From Allolobophora icterica (taxonomy: Eukaryota > Annelida > Clitellata > Crassiclitellata > Lumbricidae): a stretch of DNA of 64,000 bases. The stretch covers positions 38,444,734 to 38,508,733 of the forward strand of contig OY744613.1 of assembly GCA_963556255.1 (NCBI GenBank). Direction: 5' to 3'. The stretch's first letter is position 1. The number at the start of each line of letters is the position of its first letter. Positions 1 to 9,605 of this stretch are shown here, piece by piece. A program made the translations under genes and the position numbers. The notes below the pieces were generated by a model. The model made no database searches. It saw nothing but the letters and a program-made list of their open reading frames with translations, and was not told the DNA's origin.

Positions 1-4
1 AACA

Positions 5-574
5 ATGTATTGCCTACGATGTAAGAAACATACTGAGACTTCAAATGAAACAATCGTCGAGTTACGAAACGGTCGGCCAGCCAAGAAGGGAACGTGTGCC
101 GTCTGCGGTGCAAAGAAGAGCCAAATTTTGCCTTCTAAAGTGCGGAAGCATAAGTCTCGCGAGACTTATGGAGGCTCGCTACTGAATAGCGCTCTTAATG
201 TTCTTCCTCTACCAGAAATGCATATGAGCCTTCCATCCGGTATGCCTTCGGAAGATAATCCGGGAGGTTCTTTCCAGAATACAGGAAAGTACTCTTACTG
301 TGGGCCATTCACAAAACTCGATAAACGGCTGTCACAGCGCTATCACGGTGTTAATCAGCTCGACCGTGCGTGCCTCCACCATGATGTGGCTTACGCAGTT
401 CATAAAGATACCCCAGGGCGTAACCACGCAGATGACATCCTCGCTGCAGCCGCGTCGAAGATCGCACTCACCGATGAAACTCCAGATTATGAGAAGAAGG
501 ATGCCCGGCTCGTATCGGCCATTATGTCAGCAAAGTCGAGGCTAGGGATGGGTGTTGGACGGCGGCGCAAATGA
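5..574 (+). CDS. Phospholipase A2-like protein with N-terminal zinc ribbon (Polinton)
   Basis: The protein has 189 residues. Residues 1-40 form a four-cysteine zinc ribbon (C3, C6, C31, C34). Residues about 97-150 look like the phospholipase A2 domain known from parvovirus VP1 and adintovirus capsid proteins. It has a glycine-containing Ca-binding-type loop YCGP (98-101), the catalytic-type pair H126-D127 followed by VAY, and a second acidic site at D143-D144. In related viruses this fold acts on host membranes during entry; that role here is inference. The tail is basic (GRRRK). Stop codon TGA lies inside a short palindrome (566-586). It is followed by the integrase on the same strand. Copy 2 carries the same gene at 51252-51824, with a different C-terminus where the palindrome differs. 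Confidence 0.8.
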   Translation: MYCLRCKKHTETSNETIVELRNGRPAKKGTCAVCGAKKSQILPSKVRKHKSRETYGGSLLNSALNVLPLPEMHMSLPSGMPSEDNPGGSFQNTGKYSYCGPFTKLDKRLSQRYHGVNQLDRACLHHDVAYAVHKDTPGRNHADDILAAAASKIALTDETPDYEKKDARLVSAIMSAKSRLGMGVGRRRK

Positions 575-586
575 AAATCATTTGTG
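566..586. repeat. AAATGA-type palindrome at PLA2-like/integrase junction
   Basis: Nine-base arms CGCAAATGA and TCATTTGTG separated by AAA, with one G:T-type mismatch. The left arm contains the stop codon of the PLA2-like gene. The same place in copy 2 has a different, perfect palindrome (51240-51260) plus a second one (51206-51230). Confidence 0.75.
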
Positions 587-624
587 TATGTGTTTACCTG
601 TTTGTTATATATAGTTTAACTGAA

Positions 625-1656
625 ATGTCTAAGCACCTTTCAACTGTCTATTACAGCCCTAGAGGTTACTGGCGAGGTAAGGCTGCGGTGAAGAAACTAG
701 CCTCAGCCGCCAAAGTTTCCGAGGCGGAGGCTCGTGATTGGTTGAAGAAACAAGCTGTGTGGCAGATTTATCTTCCCGTTCCACGCCGCATACCGCGTCC
801 AAAGTTCGATGAAAATCGACCAAACGCGGTACACCAAGCCGATCTCTTGTTTTTACCTCACGATAAAGTAGGCCGAAAGACTTATAAATACGCTCTCACT
901 GTTGTTGATGTTGCCTCACGATACAAAGAAGCTGAACCGTTGATCAACAAAAGTGCGACCGAAGTCGCCGCCGCTTTAAGCCGGATCTATAAGAGGGGCC
1001 CATTAACTTGGCCTCGACTCTTTCAGGTCGATCCTGGACGCGAATTTATGGGTGATTTTACACCGTTGCTGACGAAGCACGACGTTCTTGTAAGACGCGG
1101 ACAGGCCGGAAATCATCGCCAACAGGGCATCGTTGAACGCTTTAACCGTACTCTAGCTGAGCGACTTTTCGGTGCCCAGTACGCTCAGGAATTGCTCCTG
1201 GCTGCAAGGGGTTCATCCGAACGGTCAGTGGAATGGGTTCGACGATTGCCCGAAGTTGTAGCTGCACTAAACGATGAGCCGACGCGCTTGCTCGACATGA
1301 AGCCGGTTGAAGCGATGAAAGCTGCTAAAGTGACACAGAAGCCCTCTCATTCACAAACTAAAAACGCAAATGAAATTCATTCGCGTTTGTGGGGCTTGGA
1401 TGAGCCTATTCTTGGACACGACGTTCTCGTCCGATATTTGTACGCTCCCGGCGAGCTCGAGGGTGGTAGCAAACGAGCCACCGACCCTAACTGGTCGCTC
1501 ACCATCCACGCTATTTTGGATGTTGTTCGGCGGGCTGGCCAACCGGCTTTATACCATCTAGTTGATGGGCCTGGCCGCGGTTTTGTCCGTGAGGAGCTGA
1601 TTCTGGTGCCTATGGGCACTGAGCTACCCCCCGATAGAATACTCAACCGTCGTTGA
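625..1656 (+). CDS. Polinton integrase (retroviral-type DDE, RVE family)
   Basis: Catalyses strand transfer of the element ends into host DNA. An ATG also exists at 571, but the start at 625 (MSKHL) is chosen because the upstream codons are not conserved as protein between copies and a TATA-like stretch precedes 625. The 343-residue product has an N-terminal helical, HTH-like part and a core with D73 (HQADLLF), D136 (FQVDPGREF) and E171 (GIVERFNRT), giving the D,D-34-E triad. A C-terminal SH3/chromo-like segment near residues 250-340 ends in FVREE. Relative to copy 2 there is a 6-residue in-frame insertion created by a palindromic repeat (1362-1388). The 3' end overlaps the convergent polB gene by 14 bp, as in copy 2. 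Confidence 0.93.
   Translation: MSKHLSTVYYSPRGYWRGKAAVKKLASAAKVSEAEARDWLKKQAVWQIYLPVPRRIPRPKFDENRPNAVHQADLLFLPHDKVGRKTYKYALTVVDVASRYKEAEPLINKSATEVAAALSRIYKRGPLTWPRLFQVDPGREFMGDFTPLLTKHDVLVRRGQAGNHRQQGIVERFNRTLAERLFGAQYAQELLLAARGSSERSVEWVRRLPEVVAALNDEPTRLLDMKPVEAMKAAKVTQKPSHSQTKNANEIHSRLWGLDEPILGHDVLVRYLYAPGELEGGSKRATDPNWSLTIHAILDVVRRAGQPALYHLVDGPGRGFVREELILVPMGTELPPDRILNRR
1362..1388. repeat. Palindromic repeat inserted in frame in integrase
   Basis: Arms AAACGCAAATGAA and TTCATTCGCGTTT around a single base, one mismatch. It adds 18 bp relative to the integrase of copy 2 (site near 50415). A near-identical unit occurs in copy 2 at a different place, 51206-51230. Confidence 0.8.
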
Positions 1657-4600
1657 TTTTGTAGTGCCCGTATGCCAGCGTTTTATTCCCGTCCGGAGAT
1701 ATCCACTTTTTTGTGTCTAATGGAGAGAGGCTGATCTTATTCTGCTCGTACACTCCGATCTGGTGGTCGTGGCTTCTAATCACGACTTGTGTGTGCCGCA
1801 TCTCTTCTCGTTCGAACAGGCACTCCTTGTATAGCTCGTGGTGCAGATCCTTCTTCACAACTGCTCTCTGAACGCCTTTTGCTTTCCTGATTTCTGAACC
1901 ACCCGATTTTAAGATCGAGTACATCTTCGGACGCAGTCCCACGAATTCGGCTATGGCCACTCCGTTACATTCATCTTTGAACTTGCCCACGACTTTCTTG
2001 TTCTCGACGTCGTAGTACGGGCTGTCTCTAGGAAACTCACTAAAGTCGTATGAGTGTTTTTTGTTCCACATATCGGCATAGGCGTCCGGAGTTTCCACCT
2101 GAAATAAGAGGCTATCTGTGTCTGTATATAGCAACTGGGCTCTTTCACCGTATTGATTTTTCACATCGTTGTACCAGAAGTCGTACATCAGATGCTTGCT
2201 GAGGTCGAGGACAGCCTGGCCGACATATACAGGTCTGTTTAACTTGAGCTTGTTCTTCAAACTGTGAATCGCGGCGAGTTGGTCGATGAAGATTTTGTGT
2301 GATATGTAGGCCGGGTCAGCAATTAGTTTACGAAGTTTGTCAACTTTTGAGGTCGGTACCAGGTTAACTCTGATTCTTTTTCTAAGATTTTCCATGGTTT
2401 TTCCGAAAACTGCATTATTAGCCAGTTTGAAGAAATCCTTCTCAAACTCCGACGTTGCCTTCGCCCTCAATTTTGTATTCATCTCGATATATGGAGCCAT
2501 CCACGCCTCCTGTCTAAACTTAATGACACGATGAATTTTAGAAACTCGTAGCCCTAACGAGTGGTAGAGTTTGAGATTTCTATAATGGACCACATACCGC
2601 TCCTTAGGTCGCAGGCTTGGTACTAACTTCACATGCTTTGTGAACTTGCCTCCCAACTCGTTCATAAGCACATTCTGATAGTCACTCAACCACTCCTCTT
2701 GGACTGTCAGGGTCTCCGGTGCTAAGCGATAGTCGCTATGTGATTCGTGGAGGTGCTCCGGGTACCCGAGATCGACTTCAAGTAGGAAGCCTTCAGGCGC
2801 GTCGTCTGGAGTTTCCAACACTTCATCGAGAGTTGGACTTTCCCAGCTAAATCCTCCAACTGGCAGTGGCTGTTGCATCGCCCAGCCGTAAAGATTATTC
2901 GCGTCGAGATACATGATCCAGTTGTCTGGCTTCGTAGTATCATGATCTGGGCATTGCGGGTTGTTGGCTTTTGCGAAGCGCTTAGATACCATCGAGATTC
3001 CACCTCGGAGACCTTTCTCTACGAACAAATGCATATCTATATCGGTTAAAAGTTCGAGTTCGATTTTCGTCTTTTTCAACAAAGCATCCCAGGCCATTCC
3101 TGGCAGGCTGAAGTAGTTAGCCGGGTCGAGACTGTAGTGTTTCATCGATGTGGATCTGAAGGTCTCGAAGACATCGGCTAGTAGAAGTACATCCGTGCGG
3201 AGATACAGGTCGTGATAGTCACCCAGAGTTCTACAATCGAATTCATTCCATACTCTTTGGGCGTGTTGATAATCCTCATCAGAAATGTTTTCTCGGGAGA
3301 GCCTGCTGTAGAACGCTTCTTTAGGTGGAAGTCGGTCTTCTTCGAAGCGGTGGTAATCGTCAATGTGCTCGTAACAATATACGCCCTTTCGCCTCAAAAG
3401 ATCTAGTTTTGTCCTATCATTGTGAACGAAATTTTCCTTTATATATGCCGTTGTGACTTTCAGATCGTGGAGGGACAGATTTCCTGATAATTTATCCAAC
3501 GAGCTGTTTAGAAACTGGAGACTATCGATGAACTGTAGTTGTCCAATGTTAAATGTCATGTATTTCTCCATATTGTTTGGGATGCAGTTAATTTCAGTTT
3601 GTTCATCCTGTGCGGCCTCACAGCCTCCGATCGCTTGCATGATGAGATGGCTGTCGTAACCTCGCAGATTGTGGAAGACCACTGGTACCTTACACTTATC
3701 GGGATATATTCTAAGTTTTAAGTTACACTCGCTGTGAGCGGCACCTCGGTACTTACCGGTAATGTGGCAGTGGTCGCGAACTCTATCCGCTTCGAGCGCT
3801 TCTCCGCAGATGTGACATTCAATAGCCTCGCGGAATAATTGGCGATCGGCCGCTGACATAACTATCTTAGCTGGGGTGGCCAGCCTTTGTTTGATAGAAG
3901 CCAGCTCGCCTTGTAGTCGTTTTAGGAACTCTTCAACGGCGTTCTCTCCACGATATAAAACTGGTTTCTTCGTGCGACCGTCGCATCGAACCACTATATA
4001 ACAGAAGCTGCATGGTTTCTGCTCAGCTATCTGTCTGGTGTTGCTCTCGCTGGGGTTCATGACTGCACCTTCGATTGGTATGTTTAGAGCCTCGAAGTCT
4101 GCGTAAACGATATACGGGGCTCGCATCTGTTTGTGATGGTTCTGGAATTTGAGGATATTTTCATCGTCTTTTGGCATCTCAATCCGCTGAGGCTTCTTAC
4201 TAATACCCTGGCAATCTTTGATATGGGCATCCAGCAAGTCTTGTCTACAGAATATGTGTAGGCAGCGACGACATGGGTGTTTCTTGTGCTTGTCTTTGCT
4301 ATTTTGATGAAGAATTCGGCCAAGGTCTTTAATCCAGACGTAGTGGTAATCCTCACCTTTAACTAATAGTAGAAGATCGATATTATAGTCTCTATTGGTC
4401 TGCTTTGAGACATAAATCGGGTACAGCCCTTCATTCCATCCGAAGACCGATACGGACACCATCGGGTTCTGACGCTCGAACTTGCCGACATCTGTGACCT
4501 TCACTGGAAATTCTATTCCGTCGAAGTTTAGCTCGAGGAGGTGGGCACGATACTTAGTTGGGCGTTGAGGGTCCTTATCTACTGGATACATTGCGCTTAG

Positions 4601-5383
4601 AATGGCCCACTCGAAGCACCGGTTGTCTTCATTCTTTACATTAACGACTGAATGATAGGGGATATACTTCGGTGTTGCAAAATAGCTCTTGCCTCGGAAA
4701 GGCTTATATCTTGCAAAACTGAGGTCTAGCGCCACGACCCGCCTCACCCTCCACCCCGACCCCTCATTGGTGTAATCCTCGAGGAGTTTTAGTATTTCGG
4801 CCTTGGCCTTCCGTATAGCCCCTTGGATTTTACCCGCATTGGTAACTGGTACTGCTTTGCTTCGAAAGTATGTTGTGGTGGTAATAATACCGGGAGCCGC
4901 GTTGCCATCGTACACGTTGTCAATAGTCGGCGCCAACTTTTCCAAATCAACAGTCAACACTTGAGAGTATTTCAGACCGTCCTGTTTCAACAACTCTTCG
5001 TTGAGTTGTGCCTCAATGCTGTGCTCCATTGCACTCAAGAAAGCCAATGCATCTCCTTCCAGCCTGTGGTTAAGAGGTACTTCTGCACGGAAGTCTCTCA
5101 GAAGCTTATTGGCGAGCTCTTTGTGTAGTAGAAAGGGTGGTGGTCCACCTCTATCCTTCTTAATTAGGAGTGGGTCGAATTGTGCCAGAAGGGCCTTACG
5201 ATTTGCCCCTCTATGCTTGCGCACTGGAGGAATTGGCCTTGGAAGCAGTGGCTGTAGTAAGCGCCTTTTGACCGCATCTGGGATAGGTTCGTCTAAGATA
5301 TTCTGTAGAACAGCTCGAAGAGCGGGGGGACCAGTAAACTCACCCAACAATTGTTCAATTTTTTCATTCGTAGACAATGCCAT
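1643..5383 (-). CDS. Protein-primed family B DNA polymerase (Polinton PolB)
   Basis: Replicates the element by protein priming. The product has 1246 residues. After a long N-terminal region there is a CxxC...H...C zinc finger (C371-C391). The exonuclease motifs are D429/E431 (YADFEAL), N572-D577 (HNLRGYD) and the D731/D737 region (LRTDVLLLAD). Between Exo I and Exo II lies an endonuclease-VII/HNH-like insert (C523xxC526, DHCH 537-540, GKYRGAAH). Palm motifs are D827 (YLDANNLYG), K986 with NNAVFG (KLANNAVFG) and YTDTDS 1086-1091. The frame is uninterrupted, so it may be functional. The convergent integrase overlaps by 14 bp. Copy 2 lacks 18 residues near the N-terminus (after residue 13). Confidence 0.97.
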   Translation of the reverse strand: MALSTNEKIEQLLGEFTGPPALRAVLQNILDEPIPDAVKRRLLQPLLPRPIPPVRKHRGANRKALLAQFDPLLIKKDRGGPPPFLLHKELANKLLRDFRAEVPLNHRLEGDALAFLSAMEHSIEAQLNEELLKQDGLKYSQVLTVDLEKLAPTIDNVYDGNAAPGIITTTTYFRSKAVPVTNAGKIQGAIRKAKAEILKLLEDYTNEGSGWRVRRVVALDLSFARYKPFRGKSYFATPKYIPYHSVVNVKNEDNRCFEWAILSAMYPVDKDPQRPTKYRAHLLELNFDGIEFPVKVTDVGKFERQNPMVSVSVFGWNEGLYPIYVSKQTNRDYNIDLLLLVKGEDYHYVWIKDLGRILHQNSKDKHKKHPCRRCLHIFCRQDLLDAHIKDCQGISKKPQRIEMPKDDENILKFQNHHKQMRAPYIVYADFEALNIPIEGAVMNPSESNTRQIAEQKPCSFCYIVVRCDGRTKKPVLYRGENAVEEFLKRLQGELASIKQRLATPAKIVMSAADRQLFREAIECHICGEALEADRVRDHCHITGKYRGAAHSECNLKLRIYPDKCKVPVVFHNLRGYDSHLIMQAIGGCEAAQDEQTEINCIPNNMEKYMTFNIGQLQFIDSLQFLNSSLDKLSGNLSLHDLKVTTAYIKENFVHNDRTKLDLLRRKGVYCYEHIDDYHRFEEDRLPPKEAFYSRLSRENISDEDYQHAQRVWNEFDCRTLGDYHDLYLRTDVLLLADVFETFRSTSMKHYSLDPANYFSLPGMAWDALLKKTKIELELLTDIDMHLFVEKGLRGGISMVSKRFAKANNPQCPDHDTTKPDNWIMYLDANNLYGWAMQQPLPVGGFSWESPTLDEVLETPDDAPEGFLLEVDLGYPEHLHESHSDYRLAPETLTVQEEWLSDYQNVLMNELGGKFTKHVKLVPSLRPKERYVVHYRNLKLYHSLGLRVSKIHRVIKFRQEAWMAPYIEMNTKLRAKATSEFEKDFFKLANNAVFGKTMENLRKRIRVNLVPTSKVDKLRKLIADPAYISHKIFIDQLAAIHSLKNKLKLNRPVYVGQAVLDLSKHLMYDFWYNDVKNQYGERAQLLYTDTDSLLFQVETPDAYADMWNKKHSYDFSEFPRDSPYYDVENKKVVGKFKDECNGVAIAEFVGLRPKMYSILKSGGSEIRKAKGVQRAVVKKDLHHELYKECLFEREEMRHTQVVIRSHDHQIGVYEQNKISLSPLDTKKWISPDGNKTLAYGHYKINDG

Positions 5384-5470
5384 AGTAATAAATTAGTTTA
5401 TATTACTGTGGCAAACTTTTCTCTAATATAATAAGTTTATCATTTCTTTAAATAGAAATTTTTTTATTAT

Positions 5471-5746
5471 CTAGTCTATTGAAATAGATGATAGACGTTT
5501 CCATTCTTTATTAAATTCGCGAACTAACCCACCTCGTCGAGCTCTCAAATATTTAGCGAAATAACCACATTTCATACACTCACCCACGTGTGTTTTTATA
5601 CCCCTTCCACATTTGGCACATGGTCTTGTCCCACAACCGTTTCGCAGTCGTGCCAAATGTTTGAAACAGTACTCCCCAATGCACCTGCGACAGCAGAGGG
5701 ATGTTTTACCTATACCGAGCCAAATGCAAAAGTTTTGTCCTAACAT
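5471..5746 (-). CDS. Small cysteine-rich zinc-ribbon protein (Polinton)
   Basis: The product has 91 residues with about 11 cysteines. Paired CxxC motifs (PCAKC and ECMKC) suggest a zinc ribbon, and an N-terminal CxxC-like cluster is also present. It lies upstream of polB on the same strand, at the element edge. Copy 2 has a homologue at 45864-46136 in the same relative place. Shared features are an N-terminal C-x-W-L-x-I-G segment, the motif LRxGxGTxPC, the C-x2-C-G spacing, and an acidic-basic tail. No function is recognised. A DNA-binding or transcription role is possible but unproven. Confidence 0.6.
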   Translation of the reverse strand: MLGQNFCIWLGIGKTSLCCRRCIGEYCFKHLARLRNGCGTRPCAKCGRGIKTHVGECMKCGYFAKYLRARRGGLVREFNKEWKRLSSISID

Positions 5747-5806
5747 TATGTTTTATGTATACCACAACCTATTCATTTATTTAAATTGAAAAATGACCCG
5801 GTTTGG

Positions 5807-5835
5807 GCCGGCCTCGTGGGAGGTTCTCGGCCGGC
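5807..5835. repeat. GC-rich hairpin near Polinton terminus (copy 1)
   Basis: GCCGGCC (5807-5813) pairs with GGCCGGC (5829-5835). The loop and the following AGCAAACG match copy 2 at 60582-60618 with at most one mismatch or indel, while the surrounding sequence differs. It lies about 240 bp from the element end. Confidence 0.85.
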
Positions 5836-5920
5836 AGCAAACGTTGGTAATCTCATTTCTTTACCCTGAATGACCATTCCATTCCCCTCTGGCAGGCCCT
5901 TGATAGCACCAACGGGTTGG

Positions 5921-6058
5921 GGTTTCAGATTCACTCTTTGTAACGGTTTTTAAGCTTTCAGAACGCCGCCTGGCGAATGCGTCAACTCCGGTTTCAGATT
6001 CACTCATTGTAACGGTTTTAAAGCATTCAGAACGACACCTAGCGACTGCGTCAGTTCC
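5921..6058. repeat. Two 69-bp direct repeats at the Polinton end
   Basis: Units 5921-5989 and 5990-6058 both begin GGTTTCAGATTCACT and share most positions. They lie within the last 150 bp of copy 1. Comparable repeats are not seen at the ends of copy 2. Confidence 0.8.
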
Positions 6059-6077
6059 TGTATCTCCTATCTACTAA

Positions 6078-7307
6078 TGCAATTTATGTTATAAATCATT
6101 TTCACAGAAATGTTATCTAGACCGACATGCAAGAACACACACTGGGGAAAAACCATATCAGTGCAGTTTGTGTCATAAATCATTTTCACAAAAGAGCACT
6201 CTAAACAGCCACGCAAGAACCCACACTGGAGAAAAACCATACAAATGCAATTTATGTCATAAATTATTTTCACACCTGAATCATCTAGACAGACATGCAA
6301 GAACCCACACTGGAGAAAAACCATACAAATGCAATTTATGTCATAAATCATTTTCACAGAAGGGTAATCTATACCTACATGAAAGAACCCACACTGGAGA
6401 AAAACCATACAAATGCAATTTGTGTCATAAATCATTTTCACAGAAATGTTATCTAGACCGACATGCAAGAACACACACTGGAGAAAAACCATACAAATGC
6501 AATTTATGTCATAAATTATTTTCACAGAAGGGTTATCTAGACTTACACGGAAGAACCCACAATGGAGAAAAACGGCACAAGTGCAATTTATGCCAAAAAA
6601 GATTTGCTTATAAGTGTGTTCTGAACAGCCATATAAGGACTCACACTAGAGAAAAACCATACAAGTGCAGTTTGTGTCATAACTCATTTTCACAGATAGG
6701 TCATCTAGACCACCATGGAAGAACCCACACTGGAGAAAAACCATATCAGTGCATTGTTTGTCAGAGGTCATTTGCAGATTGTAATCATCTGAAATGCCAT
6801 ACAAGAACCCACACTCGAGAAAAGCCAATTCAGTGTGTTGCATGTCTCAGGGTATTTGCATGTAATGGCAGTCTCAAAAGGCAGATGACAAGGTGCCATG
6901 GAGATAATTCAAACAAATGCATGCCATGTCAAAATGTTGTTTCTACAAATGATTGTCAGTGCCAAGGGACTAGATCAGGTGAGAGATTCCTTATATTGAG
7001 TGAATATGACAACTGTCATGATGGGAAAGAGTTGTTCTTAACACAGACTACCGGCATGCAAGATTTCTCATCTAGGTTGAGCATAAAACCAGTTTCTGAT
7101 GAAAAACAACTTTCTGAAGATCGAGCGCATGTTGGTGTTAATTTTCAGCATTTTATTTTGAGACCTTATGGTTGTGGAATGTGTGATGAAATGTTTGAAA
7201 TAGAAAAGGAATTTATGGAACATTGTTGTCAACACTACGCTAATGCTCCTGGAAAAGATACTTTTCTTGAACTATTTGAAATGCACCTTTTGAGTTATTT
7301 TCCTTGA
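6078..7307 (+). pseudogene. C2H2 zinc-finger gene, 3' part, split by Polinton copy 1
   Basis: The reading frame is open from 6078 and begins in mid-finger at the first zinc cysteine, immediately after the Polinton terminus. The preceding in-frame codon is TAA, formed at the junction. About nine canonical fingers with TGEKPYK-type linkers follow, then two degenerate ones. Fingers are dominated by CHKSFSQK and CHKLFSQK motifs. The C-terminus has a separate conserved module (LRPYGCGMCDEMFE...EHC...H...LFEMHL) shared with the gene at 20354-22039. The 5' part of the gene must lie beyond the element, outside the window. Called a pseudogene because the insertion separates the parts. Translation from the internal ATG at 6168 is possible but unsupported. 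Confidence 0.8.
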
Positions 7308-8885
7308 GTACAGGAGGCAGATTAATGCAAAAGTTTCTGGTTGTTTTGACACTGTAATCAACATTTGCTAGATGGTCACCTAACACACAGAAACCACTAC
7401 TTGACGTTACTACTGGTGGTCGATGTCATGTCTGTTTAGCTTTTGGTGTGCTTTGACCTCTTGGAGTTTGGACTATCCTTGCAACTGCCTTAGGTTTAGA
7501 GTGTTTTTTGGAGTCCTTCTGACAACCAGCTGCCAATTGGCATTCTTAAAGTGACTACCAAAATGCTTCACTTTCGTGTTGTTACCGTAATAAACTGGGC
7601 AGGTCAACCTTGCCATAATCTTAAATCAGAAAATGATGAAGTGTGCAAGAGCCAGCCAGTGGAACTGTTGCGGATTATCACACATGAACCAATCTATGAA
7701 CACACGGGTCTGTTGTTCTTAGTCTAAACTCTAAAAGCCGTTTTATCGTGCCACAGTGTGGTTTTGCAAGTGGTTTTAAGAAGGTACTGCTACACTCTGT
7801 ACAAATACGCATTGTGTTTTGTGTATCATGTATAGCTAAACATTGTAAAAATAACATTATGCATAAAAATTTGTAAAATTTATGTTTTGTACTTTGACTT
7901 ATTATAAAGGTAAGGTAAAGTAGTCCATGTCCGTGTGGGACGTAGGTGAGGCGCTCATCTCCTTTTCTAAGCCCTTGAGCCGGCAATGGACGAATCCCAA
8001 GGTCCTGGACACGGGGCTGACTTATTATACCACACGTTAAAGCATCAATTTATAAATCAGTTTGAATTTGGCATGTTGCCTCGAGTATAAGTGCCAAGTT
8101 TTATCTTTTTTCTGCATTGTTCATTTCAGTAGGTAAGTAATTACATGCACAACTGTTGCATTTCTCTTGCTCACACAGTTTAATTCCATACCAAATCAAT
8201 GTGACGCCTTGTGCGATAATGATGCTCTAATTAAACATATCACATAAACCTTTCAGATTTTTTCTTCAGCTTTTTTATGACTAATTAGTTTTTCTTCCTC
8301 CCCATTTATGTACCTTTCTCTACCGAGTCCTCTTATCTTTTTCAATGCAAATATTTGTGATTTGTTGACATTCGTTTTGAAGAAACATTGGCTGCAGAAC
8401 CAGTCTATGTTCTGGTATACTTGTGATTTGTTCTTTAAGTCCTCCACATATAATTCTAATTCTTTTCAGACAAGAAGCTTCTATTTCTGTAAATGAAAGC
8501 AACTGCTTTAAAATGAACATCAAGCATTCAGTCTGCATATAATAGTAAATCTAATTATATAAATAAAAGACCTTTTTTCATGAATTTGCCCCAGAAAATT
8601 TAGAAATGCAGATGCTAAGCCTACAGACATTATTACCATATTTTGTGCAAACATGACATTTTCTTTTAATTAAGGGGTCTAAAATGTGACTGAGATAGTG
8701 CTTGATAATAAAATATAGATTATATTTGAAAAGTAGGCCTAACATCTTTATCTAAACAAGCTGAAAGAGGCACAAACTTATCATAACCTCAATCTTCAAA
8801 TTTCTAAAGTGCCACTTGACAGTTAAGTGCAGGGCCCCACATTTTTAAAGTCAGAGGGGTCTTCTAAAGGGTAGTGAAAAAGGTC
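7308..8885. other. 3' flank of zinc-finger gene and AT-rich intergenic DNA
   Basis: A candidate polyadenylation signal AATAAA lies at 7589-7594. A stretch at about 7905-8025 (GTCCATGTCCGTG ... GGACACGGGGCTGAC) is denser in GC and looks like a short interspersed repeat, but I cannot classify it. No coding sequence is recognised in the rest. Confidence 0.4.
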
Positions 8886-8889
8886 CAAG

Positions 8890-9605
8890 TCCAGACTGTC
8901 CAGTTTCCAGGGTGCAGGTCAAGAGATGATGCAGAACAGTTGCTAATGCAGGTGGCGTTTAGGCTGAGAAGAATTAGAAGGTGGAGGATCAGATAAGTCA
9001 GGGTAGGAATCCTTGAAAAGGTGAGACTTTAGTTCTGAGTGGAAGCCAGGGGAGTGATAGATAGAGAAGCCAGAGGCAGATGATGGAAGGCGAGTGGCAA
9101 TGATGATAGAAGAACCAAATATCTGCAGAATTCAGGAGGGAGATTGTTCCAGAGTCGTGGTTCAGTGTTGGATATGGCTCAGTTGCAGAATTTGAGATGA
9201 GTAGTGACCGGGGTTGAGAAAGACTGAGTTAGGAGGATCGGGTGGAGCGGGCTGACTGTATGGTGATGAGTTCATGGAGACACTTGGGCTGGGAATATTG
9301 TAGTTATAGGACTTTGAAGTGGATTCACTCTGGGATTTTTAGCCAATGGAATGGTGTGAGGATGGGAGTGACATGATGATGTTCGGGAAGTCTAGTGACA
9401 GCAAAGGTTAGTGAGTTTTGGATAAGTCGCAGACGCTTAATTTTGGTGGAATCAAGGTTGAGAAAGAGCGAATTGCAGTAATCGAGCTTTGAGTGGACAA
9501 TGGAGGTAGCAATGGTGGAGACAGCTTTAAAGTCAAGCATGGGCCGGCTGCGGTAGAGATCACAAATGTGCATGAAGCAGGAGCGCAAGAGGTTGAAGAT
9601 GTGTT
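8890..9605 (-). mobile_element. LINE relic (CR1/L2-like reverse transcriptase 3' part)
   Basis: Minus-strand translation around 9325-9588 gives the thumb/connection region typical of CR1/L2-type LINEs: STIATSIVHSKLDYCNSLF, followed by KIKRLRLIQNS and HWLKIPE. Further 3' (lower coordinates), frames interrupted by stops and shifts still give SARSTRSS-like and FKDSYPDLSD-like segments, as expected for the LINE C-terminus. It is degenerate and 5' truncated. Confidence 0.75.

Larger units (their letters stand above)
1..6075. mobile_element. Polinton/Maverick copy 1, polB-side end (cut by window edge)
   Basis: Gene order PLA2-like, integrase, convergent polB and zinc-ribbon protein matches copy 2 (42823-60917) in inverted orientation, and the proteins are close to identical between copies. 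The capsid half lies beyond position 1. The right terminus is placed at about 6075, where the sequence ends in ATCTACT, as does the right end of copy 2. The adjacent base falls inside an open zinc-finger reading frame. The terminal 230 bp differ from the inverted repeats of copy 2, apart from a GC-rich hairpin at 5807-5835, so the two elements are relatives rather than recent copies of one insertion. The other end and the matching target duplication (candidate AATGCA, 6076-6081) are outside the window. Confidence 0.9.

Noticed and set aside
571..624. Upstream start of the integrase giving a hydrophobic leader (ICVCVYLFVIY)
   Set aside because: It lies in a palindrome and TATA-like region. In copy 2 the equivalent extension is different and also reads through palindromes.
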